Below are positions 1 through 6,200 of a DNA stretch of 7,105 nucleotides, in pieces. A program made the translations under genes and the position numbers. The notes beneath the pieces are model-generated. The model saw only the letters and a list, made by a program, of their open reading frames with translations, was not told where the DNA came from and ran no database searches. Numbering within the stretch: the stretch's first letter is position 1; every line of letters begins with the position of its first letter. Origin of the DNA: Bacilli bacterium (GTDB taxonomy: Bacteria; Bacillota_I; Bacilli_A; RF39; UBA660); assembly GCA_022793565.1 (NCBI GenBank), contig JAAWDC010000032.1, forward strand, positions 1-7,105, given 5' to 3'.

Positions 1-1
1 A

Positions 2-55
2 TATACAGAAGAACATGAAAAGTTATTTGAACTATTAAATAAACGATACAATTAG
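2..55 (+). CDS. 3' end of an unidentified gene (partial, 17 codons)
   Basis: Frame 2 is open from the window edge to a TAG at 53-55 and would encode YTEEHEKLFELLNKRYN. The other two forward frames stop at 16-18 and 36-38, so this is the longest reading. A strong intrinsic terminator begins 18 bases after the stop, which is the normal position for the end of a gene. The tail is charged and helical-looking, but it is far too short to assign to a family, and I do not recognise it. The gene body lies outside the window. Confidence 0.5.
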   Translation, partial: YTEEHEKLFELLNKRYN

Positions 56-72
56 TTTTCTAGGACCTATAT

Positions 73-104
73 AAAAAGATCTTCCCAAAAGGGGGGATCT
101 TTTT
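73..104 (+). terminator. strong intrinsic terminator of the upstream gene
   Basis: Bases 73-86 pair with 91-104 over 14 consecutive positions (12 Watson-Crick pairs and two G-U), closed by an AAAA loop at 87-90. The GC-rich top (three C-G pairs) sits above an A5/T5 base, so the T run doubles as the 3' arm. It insulates the noncoding RNA that follows from upstream transcription. Confidence 0.9.
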
Positions 105-109
105 GAATA

Positions 110-138
110 TTAAAAAGGGAAAACGAATATATTATAAT
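110..138 (+). promoter_or_regulatory. sigma-A-type promoter of the OLE-like RNA
   Basis: A perfect -10 hexamer TATAAT lies at 133-138, with a -35 candidate TTAAAA (4 of 6 matches to TTGACA) at 110-115 and a 17-base spacer. The expected start of transcription is about 143-146. That falls exactly where the 5' arm of the RNA's end-closing helix begins, which independently supports the promoter call. Confidence 0.7.
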
Positions 139-143
139 AAAAT

Positions 144-722
144 AAGAAATGGTGCATTATTCTAGTCGATCACAATTATTACGAGGACGAGGGTAAAATA
201 TCGTTAAAGAGCATATCTGTGAAACTTTTGGTTCTTGCTTAGTATGCCCAGTATTGGGTGAGTGCTGGAAGGTAAGAATCTATGGGCGCCCATAATGGCA
301 TATGGATCCGACCCATTGATTCGTGGAGACCTATACTCGTGGAATCAAGCGGATTCTACGACCTAGGATAGAACCTACCATGTGGCGAATAGTTATGGGT
401 AGTGTAGCTTGACTTGCGTGGTTAATGGGGATAGAGACAGCTTTCTTTAGGGTGTACATCCTAAATGAAGTATTGCTCCTTGAAACATTAGCTGCAAAAA
501 AGTATTAGTAATAACTTCTGTGTCGTTGGAGGAAAACTCCTAGAGTGTCATTGATATAGGATTACAGTGTATACTAAGTGGTAATCAAGTCATAGAATTG
601 GTAACAATCTATTGTTTTCTTTCAAGGGGAACCGCTTATTGGTAACGATAAGTAGAAGATAGGGAAATCCAACTTGACCTAAGGTACAAAGTTTACTATA
701 TCAGTAACCATTTCTTATTTTT
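144..722 (+). ncRNA. ole: OLE RNA (ornate, large noncoding RNA), upstream of oapA
   Basis: This stretch of nearly 580 bases has no plausible ORF and is less AT-biased than its surroundings. Helices visible in it: an end-closing helix 139-153/707-721 (15 perfect pairs); 211-215/243-247; hairpin 247-258; palindrome 281-294; 316-322/342-348; hairpin 446-465; hairpin 528-540; 550-559/696-705 (10 pairs, one G-U) enclosing 560-565/581-586; and two hairpins capped by GUAA tetraloops, 592-612 and 635-652. OLE RNAs are about 600 nt and typically sit just upstream of oapA, and the next gene here is a convincing OapA. From work on Halalkalibacterium (Bacillus) halodurans, OLE RNA associates with membranes through OapA and affects ethanol/cold tolerance and Mg2+ homeostasis. 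The OLE identity rests on size, structure and the neighbour gene; I could not run a covariance search. The 5' end is inferred from the -10 box, and the 3' end from the T run. Confidence 0.83.
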
Positions 723-724
723 TT
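707..724 (+). terminator. 3' arm of the RNA end-closing helix plus T run, a likely terminator before oapA
   Basis: Bases 707-721 are perfectly complementary to 139-153. A transcript starting near 145 would still form at least nine pairs (145-153 with 707-715). An A and seven T (717-724) follow, so the helix that closes the whole RNA has the form of an intrinsic terminator whose loop is the entire RNA. The oapA ribosome-binding site starts at 725, directly after the run. I see no separate promoter for oapA, so oapA mRNA would come from read-through. Confidence 0.65.
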
Positions 725-733
725 GAGGTGTAA

Positions 734-1324
734 ATGAAAATAAAATCATATAAAGAAAAATATCCAAAGAGGAACAAAAAGAAACCTGTATCATCAAAGA
801 AAAAGACGGATTATTCATGGATCATTATTGTAACTTTATCTGCTTTTTTGATCTCTTTAGTCTTTTCTTTTTTATCAGAAGTAACAATTCCAAATGCTAA
901 TAGCATCATAGCAACCTCAATAATTATACTGTTCATTGGAATTGGAATTATCTTTGACATGATCGGAATTAGTGTAACAGTGGCAGATATAAAAACATTT
1001 AATTCAATGGCAACAAAAAAAATTAAAGGCGCAAGATTGGCAATTCGTTTAATTCATAATGCTTCCAAAACATCAAGTTTCTGTAATGATGTCATTGGTG
1101 ATATCTGTGGAATTATCAGTGGATCAGCAGGTGTTGCCTTAGCAAGTATTTTGTCCAAGAGTCTGGAGTGGAATTTATTCGTTACCACCCTTTTGATTAC
1201 CGCTATTATAGCAGCCTTAACAATAGGAGGAAAAGCATTAGGAAAAAGTACAGCAATGAACCAAAGTACGTACATTATATATCGATTTTGTAAAGTGACA
1301 TCTATATTCTGTAAAAAAAAGTAA
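734..1324 (+). CDS. oapA: OLE-associated membrane protein OapA
   Basis: This 196-residue protein is the likely OLE RNA-binding partner that anchors the RNA to the inner face of the cytoplasmic membrane. Residues 2-24 are extremely basic (12 Lys/Arg), consistent with RNA contact and a cytosolic N-terminus. Predicted membrane segments are about 29-48, 57-79, 119-140 and 148-166, giving four helices with both ends inside. Between helices 2 and 3 lies the family-like core: D75, D85, a basic loop (K95, K96, K98, R101, R105, K112), then an FCNDVIGDICGIISGSAG stretch at 116-133 that continues into helix 3. I recognise this core as characteristic of OapA. The tail is also basic (KKK at 194-196). The start is well supported by GAGGTG at 725-730. 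Its position just after a large structured RNA is the classical OLE-OapA arrangement. The core also loosely resembles DUF21/CNNM-type Mg2+ transporter membrane domains, which I offer only as a resemblance. A generic small membrane protein is the alternative. Confidence 0.85.
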   Translation: MKIKSYKEKYPKRNKKKPVSSKKKTDYSWIIIVTLSAFLISLVFSFLSEVTIPNANSIIATSIIILFIGIGIIFDMIGISVTVADIKTFNSMATKKIKGARLAIRLIHNASKTSSFCNDVIGDICGIISGSAGVALASILSKSLEWNLFVTTLLITAIIAALTIGGKALGKSTAMNQSTYIIYRFCKVTSIFCKKK

Positions 1325-1456
1325 AATAAAAGTTGACAATAATCGACAGATAAGAAAAAGAAAAAGTCTCCGAAAACTAGGAATATAAAGGAAAAATAGA
1401 AGATAGGATTATATGAAACTATTAAAGAATGATTATCCGAAGTATATATTATATAA

Positions 1457-1496
1457 AAGTAAAATAGTGTGAAACTTTACTTCTTTTTTTTTTTTT
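1457..1496 (+). terminator. weak intrinsic terminator after oapA
   Basis: AAGTAAA at 1457-1463 pairs perfectly with TTTACTT at 1476-1482 across a 12-base loop. It is followed by a nearly unbroken run of 13 T at 1484-1496. The 7-pair stem is AT-rich, so it depends on the long T run, and termination may be partial. The 3' arm overlaps the -35 element of the next promoter. Confidence 0.65.
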
Positions 1497-1504
1497 GCTA
1501 TAAT
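1476..1504 (+). promoter_or_regulatory. extended -10 promoter of the coiled-coil/NAGPA operon
   Basis: TATAAT at 1499-1504 is preceded by TGC, giving an extended -10, and lies 17 bases after a -35 candidate TTTACT (4 of 6 matches) at 1476-1481. The spacer is almost entirely T. Transcription would start near 1511, leaving a leader of about 17 bases with AGGAG at 1516-1520 just before the gene at 1528. Confidence 0.7.
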
Positions 1505-1527
1505 CGGTAATAGTTAGGAGAATAGAT

Positions 1528-2097
1528 ATGAGTGACAAAAAGACAAGAGTGATTATTTGTATCGCAGTCGGCGTATTAATTGTTGTCCTAGGAGCAACCT
1601 TTTCTGTAATTAATTTAATGAATAAGGAGAAAGAAAATATACAGGATCGACAAGATGAAGTAAAGGAAAAATACCACGCATTTAAAGTAGAAGCAGATAA
1701 ATTTGCAGATGCTAGAAAGAAATATCAAACAAAAGTTGTAGAAAGCTTATATGTAGAATCGGTGGAGGAAGAATACAAAAAATGGATTGAAGAACTAAAG
1801 GCTTATCAACAAGTAGTCGACAAAATTCTTGCCCAAACAAAACCAGTTGGAGATCTATGCATAGAGAAAAAATACCCAGATCAAACAGTAATGGCAAACT
1901 GTAAAGCATATATGATTAATCACGAAACTGTAATGAATTATTTTGTGAAAGATGTAGAGGAATTTAATCAGTTTATGGAAAAATATCATAAAGATTATAA
2001 AGGAGATAAAGAAAAATACCCACTTTATGATATAGAGGAAAAGTATCATTATATTGATATAAACGATGATGGAAATTATATTGGAAAAGATAAATAA
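1528..2097 (+). CDS. membrane-anchored coiled-coil protein of unknown function
   Basis: I do not recognise this 189-residue protein. The start is clear: AGGAG at 1516-1520 lies seven bases before the ATG. A short basic N-terminus (K4, K5, R7) precedes a hydrophobic segment at about 8-31, which looks like an uncleaved signal anchor or a signal peptide. The rest would then be outside the membrane. Residues 33-105 are rich in Glu, Lys and Gln and likely helical or coiled-coil. C111 and C125 are spaced so that they could form a disulfide. The C-terminus (177-188) reads DINDDGNYIGKD, which has the D-x-N-x-D-G spacing of a dockerin/EF-hand calcium loop. Only 10 bases separate it from the NAGPA-domain gene, so the two are co-transcribed, and a surface role with that enzyme is a reasonable inference. 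No enzymatic motif is visible; a lipoprotein is unlikely because C11 lies inside the hydrophobic segment without a proper lipobox. Confidence 0.85.
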   Translation: MSDKKTRVIICIAVGVLIVVLGATFSVINLMNKEKENIQDRQDEVKEKYHAFKVEADKFADARKKYQTKVVESLYVESVEEEYKKWIEELKAYQQVVDKILAQTKPVGDLCIEKKYPDQTVMANCKAYMINHETVMNYFVKDVEEFNQFMEKYHKDYKGDKEKYPLYDIEEKYHYIDINDDGNYIGKDK

Positions 2098-2107
2098 GAG
2101 GTAGTGT

Positions 2108-3172
2108 ATGGCGAAAGATAATAAAAAGGTGAAGAAAAAAGTAAAAGTAAATATTCAAGTAAAGAGAGTATTCCTCCTACTATTTTCTTTGGGTATTATA
2201 GGACTCTCAGCGTCTGCATTTATTTTATATGGTCCATGGTCTTGGGTTCGAGAAAGATTAATTACAACAGCAATGACAACAATGTCTCACCAATACTTAG
2301 CACAAATCTTTTTTGATGAAGATACAATTAATGAAGTAATGGCAAATAACCGTGTAATTGAAGTAGATGAGGATACAAATCCAGATTTGATAAACATTGA
2401 TGATCAAAAACCAGGGACAAAATATAGTTCAAAATATGAGAAAGAGATTTTAGAACGGGATAAAGGAAATGACTTATTTAAAGTAATAAGAATTAATGAG
2501 ATGACTTATAAAGGATATTTAGTTGCGATCTATAAGCCAGAAAAGGTAAAAATAGGTGTAACAACAAAACTCGGAACAACAGGACAATCTGTTCGTGTAA
2601 TTGCAAGAAATAATAATGCACGAGTTACAATCAATGCGAGTGGATTTTTTGATCCAGATTGGAATAGTAATGGGGCAATCCCTCATGGAACAGTAATTAA
2701 AGATGGAAAAATTATATGGGACTATGAAGATGCAAGAGTAGGTGGAGGTTTTGTAGGATTCAATGAAGACAATAAATTAGTATTAGTTCGTACTGACAAA
2801 TACTCTGCAATAAATAAATATCATCTTCGAGATGCTATAGAATTTGGACCATTCCTCATTGTCAATGGAAAAGAATCTTTTGTTGATGGAGATGGTGGTT
2901 GGGGAATTGCTCCACGTACTGCGATCGGACAAAGGGCAGATGGAATTGTTTTAATGCTAGTAATTGATGGAAGAGGAAAAGGTGGAAGTGTTGGTTGTGG
3001 AATGGTAGAACTGACCCAAATTATGAAACGTTATGGAGCTGTCAATGCCGCTAATATGGATGGAGGATCTTCTAGTGGTTTAATAATCGATGATAAAATA
3101 ATCAATCACCCAACAGCTGGTGGGGACAATGGATTAAGGAATCTTCCAACAGCTTGGATTGTAACAGATTAA
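2108..3172 (+). CDS. membrane-anchored phosphodiester glycosidase (NAGPA domain) family protein
   Basis: The 354-residue protein has a lysine-rich cytosolic N-terminus (1-20), one membrane helix (about 21-41), an acidic linker region (about 70-100) and a C-terminal NAGPA-type domain (about 120-354), presumably extracellular. Family hallmarks are all present: INASGFFD at 175-182, GIAPRTAIGQ at 266-275, VIDGRG at 285-290 with S294-G296 following, NMDGGSSSG at 316-324, and the closing RNLPTAW at 344-350. Mammalian NAGPA (the uncovering enzyme) cleaves a GlcNAc-phosphodiester from mannose-6-phosphate glycans. Bacterial relatives are linked to cell-wall or exopolysaccharide metabolism, and their substrates are mostly unknown, so the exact reaction here is inference. 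The start is supported by GAGG at 2098-2101, which directly follows the stop of the preceding gene. It is the second gene of a two-gene operon ended by the terminator at 3185. The domain looks intact. Confidence 0.88.
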   Translation: MAKDNKKVKKKVKVNIQVKRVFLLLFSLGIIGLSASAFILYGPWSWVRERLITTAMTTMSHQYLAQIFFDEDTINEVMANNRVIEVDEDTNPDLINIDDQKPGTKYSSKYEKEILERDKGNDLFKVIRINEMTYKGYLVAIYKPEKVKIGVTTKLGTTGQSVRVIARNNNARVTINASGFFDPDWNSNGAIPHGTVIKDGKIIWDYEDARVGGGFVGFNEDNKLVLVRTDKYSAINKYHLRDAIEFGPFLIVNGKESFVDGDGGWGIAPRTAIGQRADGIVLMLVIDGRGKGGSVGCGMVELTQIMKRYGAVNAANMDGGSSSGLIIDDKIINHPTAGGDNGLRNLPTAWIVTD

Positions 3173-3184
3173 ACAATAATATTT

Positions 3185-3213
3185 AGAAAAAGGAGTTCCT
3201 TTTTCTTTTTTTT
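3185..3213 (+). terminator. intrinsic terminator after the NAGPA gene
   Basis: AGAAAAAGG at 3185-3193 pairs perfectly with CCTTTTTCT at 3198-3206 around an AGTT loop, followed by T to position 3213. The hairpin begins 12 bases after the stop codon and separates this operon from nifJ. Confidence 0.88.
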
Positions 3214-3227
3214 CCAAATTTTTGAGA

Positions 3228-3233
3228 TATAAT
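3228..3233 (+). promoter_or_regulatory. candidate -10 element for nifJ
   Basis: A perfect TATAAT lies just after the preceding terminator, but no acceptable -35 hexamer is found 16-18 bases upstream (the region is nearly all T), and there is no TG extension. Transcription would start near 3240, so the leader would be only about 15 bases, with AGGA at 3241-3244 near its 5' end. The terminator directly upstream makes some local promoter necessary, but this one is weakly supported and may need an activator. Confidence 0.4.
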
Positions 3234-3254
3234 AGAGAAAAGGATAGTGATAAA

Positions 3255-6200
3255 ATGACATATAGAATTATGGATGGAAACGAGGCATGTACTACTATTT
3301 CATATCAATTCACAGAAGTGGCAGGAATTTATCCAATTACTCCAGCCTCTCCTATGGCCGAATTAACAGATACTTGGAGCGGGGAAGATAGATTAAACTA
3401 TTTCGGGAATCCTGTACGAGTAGTAGAAATGCAGTCGGAGGCAGGAGCCGCAGGAATGGTCCATGGTTCACTTCAAGCAGGATGTCTAACTACTACATAT
3501 ACAGCAAGTCAAGGATTGTTATTAATGATTCCTAATATGTATAAAATAGCCGGAGAATTGCTTCCAGGAGTAATTCATGTTGCAGCAAGAAGTATAGCAA
3601 GCCATGCGTTATCTATTTTAGGAGATCATCAGGACATCTATGCAGCAAGAATGACTGGTTTTGCTCTTCTTTGTTCAAGTTCTGTACAACAGGTAATGGA
3701 TTTAACTGCAATTGCCCATTTAGCAGCGATCAAAGGAAAAGTTCCATTCCTTCACTTTTTTGATGGATTTAGGACAAGTCATGAATTACAAAAAGTTCGA
3801 GTAATTGACACAGATCAAATACAAAAATTAATAGATATGGATAGCTTAGAAGAGTTCAGAAAGAAAAGTTTAAATCCTACTCATCCAGTAACTAGAGGAA
3901 CCACCCAGAATGATGACATCTATTTTCAATCTGTGGAGGTACGTAACAAATACTATGATGAGTTACCAGATGTGGTAGCGGAATATATGGAGGAAATAAA
4001 TAAAATTACAGGAGAGAACTATCGTCCATTTAATTATTATGGAGATAAAAATGCAAATCGAGTAATTGTAGCGATGGGATCTGTCTGTGAAACAATAAAA
4101 GAAACAATAGATGCTCTAATAGAAAATGGAGAAAAAGTAGGATTAATTGAAGTACATTTATATCGACCATTCTCTTCTAAGTATTTCTTAGAAGCATTAC
4201 CATCTACCGTAGAAAAAATCGCTGTACTAGACCGAACAAAAGAATCTGGAAGTACAGGAGAACCATTATATTTAGATGTAATCAGTGTTTTAAACCAAGC
4301 CAATAAAAATATAAAAGTAATTGGTGGACGATATGGATTATCAAGTAAAAATACTACACCTAGAGATATCAATGGAGTATACGAATTTTTAACTACCGAA
4401 GACTGTTTTCATAATTTTACAATTGGAATCGTGGATGATGTGACTAATTTAAGTATTTTACCCAAAGAAATTAAGACAAAAGCAGCTAGTGCAGAATTCC
4501 TAATATATGGGTATGGTTCTGACGGAATGGTCAGTGCTTGCAAAGATTTAATGAAAATTACAGGTAATTCAAGTAATGCCTATGTTCAAGGTTATTTCCA
4601 ATATGATTCTAAAAAAAGTGGAGGAGTCACCAAGTCACACCTAAGGTTTTCTAAGAATCCAATTCGTAGTACATATTATGTAGAACATCCAACACTAGTA
4701 ATGTGTACAAAAGAGTCATATTTATCTAAATTTCGTATGTTAGATGGAATCAAGAAAAATGGAGTATTTATTCTAGCTACCTCAAAGAAAAAAGAAGAAG
4801 TATCTTCTATATTGACTAATTATGATAAAAAAATATTAATAGATAGAAATATAAAATTCTATATTATAGATGCACTTAAAATTGCAGAAGAAGTGGGGCT
4901 TAAAAATAAAATTAGTTCTATTATGGAAACGATTTTATTCAAAGTAGGAAGAATTATTGATTTTGATTTTGCTATTCATAGTATTGAAAAATCATTGGAA
5001 AAGAAATTTGCAAATAAGGGAGGAGACGTTGTTTCTAAAAACTTAGATGCAGTTCACAAAGCAGTAGAAAACTTAGTAGAAGTGTCTCTTACTGAAGTTT
5101 CTCTCAAGGAGGAATTATCAAGGGAAGATAACAATATTTTTGATGTAATCTCATCTGGAAGAGGAGATGCATTAAAAGTAAGTGATTTTCTTCCACACGT
5201 AGATGGAACTTATCATCCAGGTCTATCAAGATTAGAAAAACGTAGTATTGCGGATCACACACCAAAATTTATAAAAGAGAATTGTATCCAATGTAATATG
5301 TGCTCCTTTGTTTGTCCACATGCCGTAATTCGCCCATTTCTTTTAGATGAAGAGGAAGTAAAAAATGCCCCAGAGTCATTAAAAGAAGATTTACTTGATG
5401 CAAACATAAAAGGGTATGATTACAAATTTGCCATTGGAGTCTCTCTTCCTGACTGTACTGGATGTAAATTATGCGTAAATATATGTCCAGGAAAAAAGGG
5501 GAAAAAGGCATTAATGATGGAAGATATCTCAGAATTAAAAAAGACAAAAGGCGAGGCTTACAAGTATTTATTTGAACAAGTAAGTGAAAAGAAGGTACTA
5601 CCATTAACAACTGTAAAAGGAAGTCAATTTGCAAAACCAAAATTTGAATTTCCAGGGGCATGTGCTGGATGTGGAGAAACTCCTTATTTGCGATTACTTA
5701 CTCAATTATTTGGGGATCAACTAATGATTGCTAACGCAACTGGATGTTCCTCTATCTATAGTGGATCACTCCCAACTACAGCATATTCTGTTCCTTGGGC
5801 AAATTCGCTATTTGAGGACAATGCAGAATTTGGATATGGTATGGCTATTGCTGATCGCACTTTAAAAGAAAGAATCTGTACATTAATCGAAGATAACATT
5901 TCAAAGGTAACTGATGATGAAATTGAGATATATACAGCATATTTAGATGAATGTAATCTTGAAAACTCAAAAGCTTTATATGAAGTAATTGATCATTCCC
6001 CAATCGAAGAGTTAAAGGAATTAAAAGATAGTGTTTTAAAAAGATCAATTTGGTGCGTTGGAGGAGATGGATGGGCATATGATATTGGATTTAGTGGAAT
6101 TGACCATTTAATGGCAAATAACGAAAATATCAATATTCTGGTTTTAGATACAGAAGTATATTCAAATACAGGAGGGCAATCATCAAAATCTTCAAAAATC

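Noticed and set aside
528..540. GGAGGAAAACTCC, reminiscent of the RNase P RNA GAGGAAAGUCC element
   Set aside because: It is a simple hairpin, is in the wrong position, and other RNase P signatures such as the ACAGAAA region are absent. No tmRNA tag sequence is present either.
691..708. A local hairpin before the T run that could be the terminator stem
   Set aside because: It is only six AT-rich pairs with a bulge, and it competes with the stronger 15-pair end helix and the 10-pair 550-559/696-705 helix.
1054..1275. Minus-strand ORF of 73 codons opposite oapA
   Set aside because: It is a shadow of the well-supported oapA frame, with no ribosome-binding site evidence or family resemblance.
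1333..1338. A perfect TTGACA just after oapA
   Set aside because: No -10-like hexamer lies 15-19 bases downstream; the convincing promoter is at 1476-1504.
1413..1472. A 19-codon ORF (MKLLKNDYPKYILYKSKIV) after an AGGA
   Set aside because: It is too short to show coding character, lies in very AT-rich spacer and runs into the oapA terminator, with no promoter of its own.
4037..4372. Minus-strand ORF of 111 codons inside nifJ
   Set aside because: It is a shadow of the conserved plus-strand PFOR coding frame, with no promoter or recognisable protein features.
5269..5661. Minus-strand ORF of 130 codons inside nifJ
   Set aside because: It lies antisense to the ferredoxin-cluster region of PFOR; its leucine-rich low-complexity sequence is typical of antisense reading.
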